From: Fredinandcohnia humi
GTDB lineage: Bacteria > Bacillota > Bacilli > Bacillales > Bacillaceae_L
NCBI RefSeq assembly: GCF_001439915.1
Contig: NZ_LMBW01000008.1
Location: 66,850 to 130,849 of the forward strand
Reading direction: 5' to 3'
DNA length: 64,000 bases
Position numbers and translations under genes: made by a program
In this document: piece after piece, positions 52,026 through 60,375 of the stretch
Numbering within the stretch: position 1 is the first letter of the stretch
Layout: each line of letters opens with the position of its first letter
Notes under the pieces: generated by a model
What the model was told of the DNA's origin: nothing
Seen by the model: the letters and a program-made list of their open reading frames with translations, nothing else
The model's database searches: none

Positions 52026-52049
52026 AGAAAAAAGAGGCTTCAAGCCTCT
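52026..52049 (-). terminator. Terminator of the 47-residue gene
   Basis: AGAGGCTT pairs with AAGCCTCT, one-base loop, TTTTTTCTTT on the minus strand; it overlaps the stop codon. Confidence 0.85.
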
Positions 52050-52191
52050 ACACACTCTTAGTCTTCGTTTCTTTCTCAGCAAAAGCTGATACTCCTTCAG
52101 TAATGACGCGATCGATATCGAGATAGGGCTTTCCACGAAGTGCCTCATTTGAAAAAATTTCAATACTTTCTTCTTTTGTATCCTTCGACAA
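52048..52191 (-). CDS. 47-residue soluble protein
   Basis: TTG start 52191 with GGAGGTG about six bases upstream; product MSKDTKEESIEIFSNEALRG..., 47 residues, ending at TAG 52048 within a terminator. The central GKPYLDIDRVITEGVSAFAEKE looks like a short amphipathic helix. Family not recognised. The strong ribosome site and terminator support it. Confidence 0.65.
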   Translation of the reverse strand: MSKDTKEESIEIFSNEALRGKPYLDIDRVITEGVSAFAEKETKTKSV

Positions 52192-52255
52192 ACTGAACAC
52201 CTCCAACATTGGCAATTTTCTACATTAGCCATATTGTAGGCAATCGGTTCAATGT

Positions 52256-52630
52256 TCATGCATTCTTCCATTCTAAAAATTCCATCCGATTCCCAAACGG
52301 GTCATTCGAATAAAAGCGATTTGCACCTAGGAGGTTGTAATCCTCGATTACGTTCAAGTTGTTGTTTAGAAGATGCTGTTTTAAAGATTCAAGGTTCTGA
52401 ATTTCAAATGCTGGATGTGCTTTTTTGGCAGGCACGAATGGTTCCTCGATGCCGATATGAATTTGCACAGATCCATATGCAAACCAAACACCGCCATTTT
52501 TACTTAGAGTCTCAGGCTTTTCGACCTCTTTGAAGCCTAAAATTTTGACGTAAAAGTGACGCGCTTGGTCCTCGCTTCCTTTTGGCGCAGCAATCTGGAT
52601 ATGGTCAATTGCTTTAATTGTAAAAGTCAC
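52256..52630 (-). CDS. VOC-family (glyoxalase-like) protein
   Basis: A 124-residue VOC protein with the fosfomycin/lactoylglutathione-type layout: IDHIQIAAPKGSEDQARHFYVKILGF (about 8-33, His10), VQIHIGIEEPF (about 55-65, His58) and RFYSNDPFGNRMEFLEW (about 105-121, Glu118). The three metal-ligand positions are kept. Substrate unknown. Start GTG 52630 with GGGGA upstream. Confidence 0.85.
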   Translation of the reverse strand: MTFTIKAIDHIQIAAPKGSEDQARHFYVKILGFKEVEKPETLSKNGGVWFAYGSVQIHIGIEEPFVPAKKAHPAFEIQNLESLKQHLLNNNLNVIEDYNLLGANRFYSNDPFGNRMEFLEWKNA

Positions 52631-52723
52631 GTTAATCCCCCTCTTTAGTATGATACTTTCATCGTACTCTATTTTAGGGGTTAACTAAATTTGATTAAAA
52701 TTATGTATTTGCATAAGTTTTGC

Positions 52724-53146
52724 TTATTCTGCAGGATATGTCTCTCGTAAGAATTTGATGGATTGGTTAATAAGCTCTTTCAGCACCTCTACATCGATAT
52801 CCGCAATTTTGTTGATGTAAACACAGGCTTTTCCGGTTGTATGTTTGCCGAACCTTTCGAGCAGCTCCTTACGCTTCTCGTCGCCAGGTGCAAAATACAA
52901 ACTAATTTTTGCCTTACGTGGGGAAAATCCAACAAGTGGCGCATCGCCCTCATGGCCGGTGGCATATTTGTAATGGTAAGAACCAAACCCAATAATGCTC
53001 GGCCCCCACATTTTTGCTGGGTACCCAGACGTTTCTGTAAAAATATCCAAAAGTTTGTAAGCATCCTCTTTCTTTTTCAGGTTGTCGACTTTTTCAATGA
53101 ATTCAATAACACTTGTATCGTTTTCTTTTGTTTTTAATTCGTACAT
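52724..53146 (-). CDS. DUF1801-family protein (YdhG/YdeI-like)
   Basis: A 140-residue protein of the DUF1801 family: AKMWGPSIIGFGSYHYKYATGHEGD (about 44-68) and ISLYFAPGDEKRKELLERFGKHTTGKACVYINKIADID (about 81-118) are the family core. Iron-transport and antimicrobial-peptide links exist for some relatives; role here unknown. AAGGAGG eight bases before the ATG. Confidence 0.88.
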   Translation of the reverse strand: MYELKTKENDTSVIEFIEKVDNLKKKEDAYKLLDIFTETSGYPAKMWGPSIIGFGSYHYKYATGHEGDAPLVGFSPRKAKISLYFAPGDEKRKELLERFGKHTTGKACVYINKIADIDVEVLKELINQSIKFLRETYPAE

Positions 53147-53266
53147 TATTTTGGCCTCCTTGATAGTAGTAGGATTGACATTAATTATTAATTCAAGACG
53201 TTGGACGGGGATTCCTGCTAAGAATAAAAAACAGAAGGGAAACCTAGACGTCCCCGACTGTCTTTA

Positions 53267-53929
53267 TTATACTAATGTAACATTAATTGTCTTATCGATG
53301 AAGGTAGTGGTCGTGTAGCCCTCAATTTTCAAAATCAAGTTCTCTACTTTATTGCTAAATAGTTCAATATTATGGCTAGTTGTAAAAATACGTGGCTGTT
53401 CTAATTCTGACATGCGATAGAATTCCTCAGCATCGTATTTTTCACCAAATTTATCAATAATAAATCCGTCCCCATTAATCGTGGATCCGAAACAACATTC
53501 TTCATTTTCAATATGAATATCGTACTTAAGCAATTCATAATTACGATTCTTTGAGAATTCTTCTGTCATATGAATTTTAATCGTTTCTCCAAATTCAACT
53601 TCTTCAATTTTGATTTTATTATTCAAGTATTCAAAGGTTTGTGGCATATCCTTTGTTATATCAATCGTGACGTTTTGGGGAGATTCCTTAAAGTATGAGA
53701 CTGCCCCAAAATGTATGTTTAACTCCTTTGGCTGATCAAAATAAATGGAGATAAATGTTTCTTTTACCATTTGCATCCCGCCAAGTCCTTCTCCAGAACC
53801 ACCACCTAGTGGATTTAATGTTTTTGCTCCACTTTCAATCTTTTTGATTCGAATGTTTTCAATTTTTTTATCATCATGCTCATCCTGATAGTGATACGAT
53901 AAAATCGTTGTGGTTGGAGCGATTAGCAT
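53267..53929 (-). pseudogene. Probable 5'-truncated gene, DUF5643-like domain
   Basis: A 220-codon frame of strand-rich sequence resembling the C-terminal extracytoplasmic domains of DUF4179/DUF5643 anti-sigma-like proteins. It has an ATG at 53929 but no ribosome site, no membrane helix and no N-terminal domain; a TAG is nine codons upstream. An array of TATTGACCATAA words begins 34 bases upstream. Best read as the C-terminal part of a longer gene whose 5' end is lost. A short intact gene is the alternative. Confidence 0.5.
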
Positions 53930-53962
53930 ACTTGTAGATTTTGCTAGGTTCTATTTGAATTT

Positions 53963-54060
53963 CTATTGACCATAATATTTAATTATTGGCCATATATTTT
54001 GATTATTGACCAAAAAATCTTATTATTGACCATAAATATTCTTTATTGACCATAAATGCA
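53963..54060. repeat. Array of TATTGACCATAA words, about 20-base period
   Basis: Five copies of TATTG(A/G)CCA(T/A)A start at 53964, 53983, 54003, 54024 and 54044, steps 19-21, with AT-rich filler. Reverse complement TTATGGTCAATA is close to the word of the array at 55155-55266 on the other side of the NERD gene. Confidence 0.85.
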
Positions 54061-54075
54061 AAATAGCACGAAACT

Positions 54076-55071
54076 TCATTCATATTTCATTAGGAAACTC
54101 TCTATATTTTTAGGTAATATATAAATTCTGCTCTTCAAATCTCCTTTATGCTCTAAATGTAGGGTCTTGAATATTGTTTTTGCACCTGTTCGGGAGGATA
54201 ATCTTAAAAAGTCACATAGTTTTTGATTTGTAATGGTATTCCCAATTAAAAATGAGTAATCTGCAATTGATTTTAGGTATGCAATCTTGGAAACATAACT
54301 ACAATGAGCACAATGCCATGATCTTGGTGTACGTTTCATTGGTATCTTGTTGCATTTGGGGCACCTCACACCTTTGATTAAATCGTCTTGTTTTATATTA
54401 AATTGCGCTAGTATATCTTGATCATGGGGTGTGTGCAGCTTTAATAGGATTCTACTAAGCTTTAGCAAATGCTTCCGATCCAACACTTCTTCCCGGTTTC
54501 TTTTCTCAAATAACTCAATCTTTTGGATAAAACTTGGGCTTTTAATTACTTTATTATAGTGTTTAAAGTCTGTACTTGCGTTAATAATGGAATTTGGATT
54601 TGTAAAAATTACTAGAGTTTCAATCGGGATGGAGGGAATTTTGAAGGTTTCCAGAAGTCTTTTAAGCTGATGTTGATGTCTAGTGATTTGTGCAACAGGA
54701 CATGGATAAGATTTCTTCGTATCAGTGTAGATTTGAATTAATTGATCAAACTTGCCGTCAAAATATAGTTCTCCTCGATAATGTTTTGCGTCGATAATTA
54801 ATATGAATGTGGGACTAATTAGAAGTATGTCTATTTCAAAAAAATGCTTACCGGAGATATCTGGAAGACGAAGATTGTGGAAAATAAAGTAGTTATTTTC
54901 TTTCAAAAAGGTTAAATAATATTGTAAAGATTGCTCACCGCGATACCCCGACATCCTTCGATGATATTCATCACTATTTTCTTTAAACTTAGGATAAGTT
55001 TCCGACAATCTTTTTAACAATGCCCCTAGTTTTTTTATTCGCATAGGGATTTTTAGTTCCTTTTTTATCAT
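54076..55071 (-). CDS. NERD-domain nuclease-like protein with zinc ribbon
   Basis: A 331-residue protein. Residues about 38-155 form a NERD domain (nuclease-related, PD-(D/E)xK fold): YRGEQSLQYYLTFL, FEIDILLISPTFILIIDAKHYRGEL (about 79-102) with the Asp...Asp-x-Lys core. A zinc ribbon follows near 239-263 (CPKC...CAHC), then a helical C-terminus that looks like a DNA-binding fold (NQKLCDFLRLSSRTGAKTIFK). NERD proteins are linked to DNA processing; here the gene is flanked by repeat arrays on both sides. GGAG lies ten bases before the ATG. Confidence 0.85.
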   Translation of the reverse strand: MIKKELKIPMRIKKLGALLKRLSETYPKFKENSDEYHRRMSGYRGEQSLQYYLTFLKENNYFIFHNLRLPDISGKHFFEIDILLISPTFILIIDAKHYRGELYFDGKFDQLIQIYTDTKKSYPCPVAQITRHQHQLKRLLETFKIPSIPIETLVIFTNPNSIINASTDFKHYNKVIKSPSFIQKIELFEKRNREEVLDRKHLLKLSRILLKLHTPHDQDILAQFNIKQDDLIKGVRCPKCNKIPMKRTPRSWHCAHCSYVSKIAYLKSIADYSFLIGNTITNQKLCDFLRLSSRTGAKTIFKTLHLEHKGDLKSRIYILPKNIESFLMKYE

Positions 55072-55154
55072 TTATCATGACTCCTTTATGTTTGATACTA
55101 AATTTTTTCGACATTATCTAATAACATCCTTCTACAAAATTGTGAAACTTTTGC

Positions 55155-55266
55155 TTTGGCCAATTTATGGCTAATAGAAATTTTTAATGGCTAATAGCTA
55201 AATTTTACGGCTAATAAAAATTAGTTATGGCCAATAATTTAGTTTTTATGGCCGTTAGCCAATAAC
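55155..55266. repeat. Array of TTATGGCTAATA words, about 20-base period
   Basis: Five copies of (T)TATGGC(T/C)AATA (GG at 55169, 55189, 55209, 55229 and 55250), steps 20-21, with variable filler. A further partial word TTGGCCAAT lies just upstream. It fills the divergent gap between the NERD gene and the RNase J gene. Confidence 0.85.
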
Positions 55267-55335
55267 CACCAATGTAAATAAATCCAACCACTTTTGGTAA
55301 AACTAAGGTCACGATTCAAGATGTAGGAGGCGAGT

Positions 55336-57000
55336 TTGTTGGAGAACTTATTGTCTATTTTTGCACTTGGTGGGATTAATGAAATTGGGAAAAATATGTA
55401 TGTGGTGCAGTATGAAGATGATATTTTAGTGATTGATTGTGGGGGGAAGTTTCCGGATGAGAGTTTGCTTGGAATTGATTTAATAATACCGGACCTGACC
55501 TATTTGGAGGAGAATCAGGAGAAAATTCGTGGGATGCTGATTACACATGGGCATGAGGACCATATTGGCGGGATTCCTTATTTTCTTAAAAAGCTTAATG
55601 TGCCGATATATGCGACTCGGTTTACGCTTGGTTTAATTGAATTGAAGCTGACCGAACATCGTCTACTTGCAAATACCAAGCTAATCCCGATTGATGCGGA
55701 CTCTAAGCTTGAATTCGGAAAAATAAAGGTTTCCTTTTTTAAAGTAAATCATAGTATTCCGGATTGCCTCGGAATTGTGTTTGATACGCCTGAAGGTAAG
55801 ATTGTTCATACCGGAGATTTCAAGTTTGATTTGACACCAGTAAACGATCAGCATTCGGACATTCATCGGATGGCTGAAATTGGGCGTGAGGGTGTGCTTG
55901 TTTTATTATCGGAAAGTACGAATGCGGAGCGCCCTGGTTCAACGCCAACAGAGTTAAAAGTTGGGCACGTGATTGAGGAAGCTTTTATGAAAGCAACCAG
56001 AAAAGTGTTTGTGTCAACGTTTGCTTCTAATATTAGTCGGGTTCAGCAGGTTGTTGAAGCAGCGATGGCGACAAATCGAAAGCTTGCGCTGCTTGGAAGA
56101 AGTATGGTGAATGTCGTGGGTATTGCAGTCGAGCGCGGCTATCTCCACATTCCAGATGGCATGCTGATCGATGCGCAAGAGGTTAACAATCTCGCACCTG
56201 AAAAAGTGTGTATTTTATGTACAGGAAGTCAGGGGGAACCGCTGGCTGCGCTCGCGCGTCTTTCCAATGCTAGCTATCGTGATGTACAGATCCTACCTGA
56301 AGATACAGTGATATTAGCGGCCGGACCGATTCCTGGCAATGAAAAAAATGTGTCTCGTATCATCGATAATTTATTTCAGCTTGGGGCGGTTGTTTTATAT
56401 GGAGGCAGCGCGACTGGAATGCATGTTTCAGGACATGGGTTCCAGGAAGACCTCAAACTGATGTTGACTTTAATGAAACCGACTTACTTTATCCCAATTC
56501 ACGGGGAATATCGGATGCTTCATCAACATAAGTTACTTGCGGTGTCTGTTGGAGTGGAAGCTGAAAATGTTTTTATCATTCAAAATGGTGATGTGGTTGA
56601 TGTAAAAAATTCGGAGGCGCGTCAAACTCGGAAAATTCCTTCCGGCGATACATATGTGGATGGGATTGGTGTCGGCGATGTCGGTGATATTATTTTACGT
56701 GATCGGAAGCAGCTTTCCGAGGATGGAATGGTTGTCGTTGTCGTCACGCTGAGTAAGAAAGATCAGAAAATCCTGTCGGGTCCGGATACGATTACGCGCG
56801 GTTTTGTGTTTAACCGGGATTCTGAAGAGCTTTTACGAGGGACAAACCGGGTTGTAAAAAAGGCGATTCTTGAACTTCAAAGTGAAAACAAGTACCAGTG
56901 GAATGCGATGAAAAAGGAGATTAAAAAGGCAGTTGGGCAATATTTATTCTCGCAAACAAAACGAAAGCCGATGATTCTGCCGTTTATTATAGAAGTGTAA
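55336..57000 (+). CDS. RNase J-family ribonuclease (third-type paralogue)
   Basis: A 554-residue metallo-beta-lactamase/beta-CASP ribonuclease. The active site HGHEDH (71-76) is complete, as in RNase J1, followed by TGDFKFD (about 158-164). The beta-CASP part has STNAERPGSTPTE (about 193-205), more like J2, and motif C HxSGHG..EDLKLML with IHGEYRM (about 383-389). It ends RKPMILPFIIEV, the usual J terminus. TTG 55336 or 55339 with GGAGG upstream. It is single with divergent, array-filled upstream DNA, so it is probably an extra copy beside rnjA and rnjB. Confidence 0.9.
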   Translation: MLENLLSIFALGGINEIGKNMYVVQYEDDILVIDCGGKFPDESLLGIDLIIPDLTYLEENQEKIRGMLITHGHEDHIGGIPYFLKKLNVPIYATRFTLGLIELKLTEHRLLANTKLIPIDADSKLEFGKIKVSFFKVNHSIPDCLGIVFDTPEGKIVHTGDFKFDLTPVNDQHSDIHRMAEIGREGVLVLLSESTNAERPGSTPTELKVGHVIEEAFMKATRKVFVSTFASNISRVQQVVEAAMATNRKLALLGRSMVNVVGIAVERGYLHIPDGMLIDAQEVNNLAPEKVCILCTGSQGEPLAALARLSNASYRDVQILPEDTVILAAGPIPGNEKNVSRIIDNLFQLGAVVLYGGSATGMHVSGHGFQEDLKLMLTLMKPTYFIPIHGEYRMLHQHKLLAVSVGVEAENVFIIQNGDVVDVKNSEARQTRKIPSGDTYVDGIGVGDVGDIILRDRKQLSEDGMVVVVVTLSKKDQKILSGPDTITRGFVFNRDSEELLRGTNRVVKKAILELQSENKYQWNAMKKEIKKAVGQYLFSQTKRKPMILPFIIEV

Positions 57001-57019
57001 CCCTCCGGCTTGGAGGGTT
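56999..57019. terminator. Terminator of the RNase J gene
   Basis: AACCCTCC pairs with GGAGGGTT with a five-base loop; overlaps the stop codon. T-run is poor. Confidence 0.65.
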
Positions 57020-57022
57020 ATG

Positions 57023-57496
57023 TTATTTCCAAACTTCATCTAACTTGTCAGAGTAAAATTCGATGGCGCGTTTGTACGCTTGAATGGACGGATCACTTGA
57101 GGTCACGGCTAAACCTTTTAAAAGAAATGCCATCGCCTCCTGATGTCGGCCAAGATTATAGAGTACCATTGCGTAAAAAGCCTTCATCGCGTGATTTTCA
57201 GGGAATAGCTCTATCCCTTTTAAAAGAGTTGCCTCGGACTTTTCATATTCGCTGAGGGCCCGATAGGCGCTGCCCAAACCCAATAATGCCCCTTCCAAAT
57301 CCTTGCCCTGTAAACCTGATGTAATTGATTTTTCATAAAAAGCGACTGCTTCTGCCTCCAAACCCAGTACATCAAAGCTCCAAGCAAGTTGGTAATTTAA
57401 CTGTGGGTCCTCAGGTGACTCCTTTACTAACCTCAAAAATCGTTCGTTCGATTCTTTAAGTTGACCTTCTTTTCGTAACTGTAAGGCTAGCTTCAT
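57023..57496 (-). CDS. Tetratricopeptide-repeat protein
   Basis: A 157-residue soluble protein with about three TPR units (RFLRLVKESPEDPQLNYQLAWSFDVLG, GALLGLGSAYRALSEYEKSEATL, MKAFYAMVLYNLGRHQEAMAFL read along about 20-130). Such repeats mediate protein contacts; the partner is unknown. Its ATG overlaps the stop of the isochorismatase gene by ATGA; last gene of a four-gene run. Confidence 0.85.
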   Translation of the reverse strand: MKLALQLRKEGQLKESNERFLRLVKESPEDPQLNYQLAWSFDVLGLEAEAVAFYEKSITSGLQGKDLEGALLGLGSAYRALSEYEKSEATLLKGIELFPENHAMKAFYAMVLYNLGRHQEAMAFLLKGLAVTSSDPSIQAYKRAIEFYSDKLDEVWK

Positions 57497-58023
57497 TTTT
57501 GGTACATCTCCTGATATTCTTCAAAATCTAGTACTTCAATCACATCTGACCAGTGCAGAGCAGTTCCTACAAAGTCTCTAATATCAAGGTCATTCATCTC
57601 ATATGTTTCGCCATCGTTTGTTGTCCCAGTCGCATCCTCAATAAAGGTAACATCATATCCTCGGTCGAAAGCTGAAATCGCGGTGAACATGCAGCAGAAC
57701 TCAGTATTAAAGCCTGTAATGAAAACCTGTTTAACACCTAGCCCCTCTAAAAGAGAAGCAAGATTAGTTTTGAAAAATGAACTTGGTGTTGTTTTTTCAA
57801 CTACATGGTCAGCCAACTCCCTGACTGATTCATGGAGTTCAGAACCTTCAGATCCCCGATATAGCGGGCTTTCCTCCACTTCGTCAAAATGTCTTACCAT
57901 GACGACCGGCAGCTTTTTCGCTTTGAAATCCTGAATGATCTGTTGAATTTTAGTAAGTTCCTCATTAAAATCTTTAAAATTTACAATTCCGTTTTGGACA
58001 TCAATCACTAATAACGCTTGCAT
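57493..58023 (-). CDS. Isochorismatase-family cysteine hydrolase
   Basis: A 176-residue hydrolase of the isochorismatase/nicotinamidase superfamily. The catalytic set is Asp8 (LLVIDVQNG), Lys77 (VEKTTPSSFF) and Cys110 (FNTEFCCMFTA), with the cis-peptide region near GFNTE. The native substrate is not clear: nicotinamide, isochorismate or a carbamoyl compound. ATG 58023 has GAGGAG eight bases upstream; upstream in-frame codons are not typical. Between VOC and TPR genes in one unit. Confidence 0.88.
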   Translation of the reverse strand: MQALLVIDVQNGIVNFKDFNEELTKIQQIIQDFKAKKLPVVMVRHFDEVEESPLYRGSEGSELHESVRELADHVVEKTTPSSFFKTNLASLLEGLGVKQVFITGFNTEFCCMFTAISAFDRGYDVTFIEDATGTTNDGETYEMNDLDIRDFVGTALHWSDVIEVLDFEEYQEMYQK

Positions 58024-58027
58024 TCTC

Positions 58028-58435
58028 TTATCTCCTCTTTTTAAAAGTTGGACTAAGCTCGCTCCAGACGTCGAATCGATTGCCATCCGGATCCCTAAAC
58101 ACAAAGTTTTTCCCAGCATGGCCACGGTCTTCGATTTCCCCAACCATGATTTGATGTTCTTTGAATTCTTTATGTAAGTTCTCTAAAGCTTGTAAACCAT
58201 CAACCTCAAAGGTTAACGAAAATCGTTCATGCCCTTTTGCATCAATGAAGTTTGAGCTTTGTCCTTCTAGCGCAGCGACAATGAAAAAACTTTGATCTGC
58301 CAAATCAAGAATTGCTTTGTCCTGGTCCATATAATTTAGCGTAGCACCAAGGATTTCTGTGTACCAGGTGGCTGAATTCTGAACATTCGTAACTGGTAGA
58401 TAGGTAGTTCCCACGCGTAGGAGTGTTTGTTTCAT
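58028..58435 (-). CDS. VOC-family (glyoxalase-like) protein
   Basis: A 135-residue VOC protein: TYLPVTNVQNSATWYTEILGATL (about 11-33), HERFSLTFEVDGL (about 69-81, His69) and KNFVFRDPDGNRFDVWSEL (about 108-126). Bleomycin-resistance/dioxygenase type; metal ligands are only partly kept. ATG 58435 with GGAG upstream. Second gene of a run starting with a small membrane protein. Confidence 0.8.
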   Translation of the reverse strand: MKQTLLRVGTTYLPVTNVQNSATWYTEILGATLNYMDQDKAILDLADQSFFIVAALEGQSSNFIDAKGHERFSLTFEVDGLQALENLHKEFKEHQIMVGEIEDRGHAGKNFVFRDPDGNRFDVWSELSPTFKKRR

Positions 58436-58464
58436 TTTAGGATCTCCACCTTTTGAATTCATTC

Positions 58465-58653
58465 TTACTCTTCCGTTCTTCCCTCGGTTATATCATCAAA
58501 CGGTGTGAAGTTTTTACTAGGCAGTTTTTTCTTTCGGATGATTTTAAAAATAGTCAAGCTTACGATTCCGACTATGATGGCGATAAAAACAAATGCCATA
58601 GGTACTACTCTCCATTTCTCTAGTGCGTTATGTATTAATTCGCGAAATGTCAT
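58465..58653 (-). CDS. Small membrane protein
   Basis: A 62-residue protein with one strong membrane helix (about 18-38) and a polar C-terminus. ATG 58653 with AAGGA upstream. It is directly followed by the VOC, isochorismatase and TPR genes with gaps of 30 bp or less, so it heads that unit. Function unknown. Confidence 0.55.
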   Translation of the reverse strand: MTFRELIHNALEKWRVVPMAFVFIAIIVGIVSLTIFKIIRKKKLPSKNFTPFDDITEGRTEE

Positions 58654-58683
58654 CATATTCCTTCAATTCTTTTCCAACCCTAA

Positions 58684-58720
58684 AAAAGAAGCCATATCCT
58701 TTTAGTGGACTGGCTTCTTT
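58684..58720 (-). terminator. Terminator of the SRPBCC gene
   Basis: AAAGAAGCCA pairs with TGGCTTCTTT over a 17-base loop; TTTTTTA on the minus strand. Confidence 0.85.
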
Positions 58721-58724
58721 CACA

Positions 58725-59204
58725 TTATTTGGCTAAATGATTGACAGCTTGGACGTATTGTTCATACAGAGGTTCCCACATTTGCTTACGGTTTTCCACC
58801 TGGTTACCATCCAGTAAAATGCCGATAACATCAAGACATACATGCCAACCCGCTAAATCTCTTGGTGTATGGTCAGTAAGCTTTGTGATTGTTTCAATTA
58901 AAAGCAGCTTACATCCCTCCTGGTCAGAAGTAAGCTCAAAGCGAACACTGTCATCTGCCCAAGTGAATTCTAATACAGAGTGATCGTTAAAGTCAGTGAT
59001 CGTCATATCCTCGAAGGTTCCATTTCCCATATCGAAAAGGATGCGACCTCCCTTACGAAGTTCATCGACTTTTAATTCTGGAAACCATGTGGGCAGTTTA
59101 TCGTTGTCGGTTAGCATCGCCCAAACTTCATCAATTGAGTGGAGATACAGGTGTTCGAAGGTTGCTATGTAATTTGGTTCGTTTTTGGTAAGAATTGCGA
59201 GCAT
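58725..59204 (-). CDS. SRPBCC (AHSA1-like) domain protein
   Basis: A 159-residue START/Bet-v1-like protein: LYLHSIDEVWAMLTDNDKLPTWFP (about 18-41), VLEFTWADDSVRFELTSDQEGCKLLL (about 78-103) and DLAGWHVCLDVIGILLDGN (about 118-136) follow the AHSA1/YndB pattern of hydrophobic-ligand-binding proteins. Function unknown. AGGAGG lies nine bases before the ATG. Confidence 0.85.
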   Translation of the reverse strand: MLAILTKNEPNYIATFEHLYLHSIDEVWAMLTDNDKLPTWFPELKVDELRKGGRILFDMGNGTFEDMTITDFNDHSVLEFTWADDSVRFELTSDQEGCKLLLIETITKLTDHTPRDLAGWHVCLDVIGILLDGNQVENRKQMWEPLYEQYVQAVNHLAK

Positions 59205-59219
59205 GTTGTGCCTCCTATT

Positions 59220-59741
59220 TTAGAACATCGTGTTGAAGCTTGCTTTCAGATTATCCCATCCGTATACTGCTTCTATCAGAGTTTTTCCTCCGATTTCATC
59301 TTCTACTTTATCTAATTTGCGCGCCCCAAGTGCTTCATAAAAAAGACAGGATTTGTTTTCTTCTAATACTAATACTAGCATTGTGTTTATATTCTTGTCT
59401 AAAAGTTGTTTTACAACAGGTACTATTAACTTTTTGCCCAAGCCTTGTCCTTGATATTCTTTTAAAATATAGATGGCGTAGAGCTCACCCTGATAATATT
59501 CATAATTCCCGCTGCGCTCTTTTCCACCACAGGCAAATCCAAAGATTTCTCCTTTTTCATTTTCCGCTACAAAAATATGTCCGTTCGGGATTCCTCTTTT
59601 CCACATATTTTCCCTGGATTCATAGGACAATTGCTGGAGAAATTCATCAGGAACAATTCCGGAATAGGTCGTTCGCCAGCTATCGACATGTACTTTGGCG
59701 ATGCCTTTTGCATCAGCTAACATTGCTTTTCTAATTTTCAT
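59220..59741 (-). CDS. GNAT-family N-acetyltransferase
   Basis: A 173-residue acetyltransferase with complete motif A: LYAIYILKEYQGQGLGKKLIVPVV (about 88-111, Q-G-Q-G-L-G). N-terminal IAKVHVDSWRTTYSGIVPDEFL is typical of the RimI-like/YjcK-like group that includes tabtoxin-resistance-like enzymes. Substrate unknown. AGGAGG seven bases before ATG; 15 bp upstream of the SRPBCC gene. Confidence 0.88.
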   Translation of the reverse strand: MKIRKAMLADAKGIAKVHVDSWRTTYSGIVPDEFLQQLSYESRENMWKRGIPNGHIFVAENEKGEIFGFACGGKERSGNYEYYQGELYAIYILKEYQGQGLGKKLIVPVVKQLLDKNINTMLVLVLEENKSCLFYEALGARKLDKVEDEIGGKTLIEAVYGWDNLKASFNTMF

Positions 59742-59750
59742 AACGTCCTC

Positions 59751-60224
59751 CTATTTTACCTCTAGCGCAAAGGCATAAAATGCGTCTCCGTTTGATACAT
59801 TCTCCTCATTTTCATCCATCCACCAAACCCCATAGGAATAGTAATACACGCCTTTCTCCTCGGGTGCTGTGAAGCGATGATTTTCAACTTTCATTTCGGT
59901 TTCTTTGTCACCGGTGTAATATGCCACATGTACTTCATTTGGCAATGGTTTATAATCCATCACGAATGAAATTTCTTCACCAGGCTGCACAACAATCGGA
60001 TCTTTTCCTTCTAAAAGCGCTTCTGGACCTGCTGTATCAACACAAACGCCTTTAAAATTATTGCTCCAGCAATAGGTGCCAAGTGTCGTTGGATATGTGT
60101 CATTCCCAATTTGAATATACGTTTCAGGTGGTTTGCTTCCGGTAAGCTTACTTGACGTACTCCCACCACAACCTGCAAGAGTCATCAATATTCCCAATAA
60201 AAGTACAAGCATCCATTTTTTCAC
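59751..60224 (-). CDS. Lipoprotein
   Basis: A 157-residue exported lipoprotein. The signal peptide is KKWMLVLLLGILMTLAGC with lipobox LAGC (Cys19), followed by a Ser-rich linker and a strand-rich domain with two Cys (YCWSNNFKGVC, about 51-61) that may be disulfide-bonded. Start GTG 60224 with GGAGG upstream. Family not recognised. Confidence 0.8.
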   Translation of the reverse strand: MKKWMLVLLLGILMTLAGCGGSTSSKLTGSKPPETYIQIGNDTYPTTLGTYCWSNNFKGVCVDTAGPEALLEGKDPIVVQPGEEISFVMDYKPLPNEVHVAYYTGDKETEMKVENHRFTAPEEKGVYYYSYGVWWMDENEENVSNGDAFYAFALEVK

Positions 60225-60375
60225 TATGTGTCCTCCATTTGTGCGCTTTTACTAAATTGACGAAACCTTCAAAAAAAGGTTACATATTTTGAAACCAAAT
60301 CGCTTATTTTTCCGTATATTTGGTATAATGAATTATATATGAAGAAACTGGTTTATTTTGTAAGGAGGTCATAAG

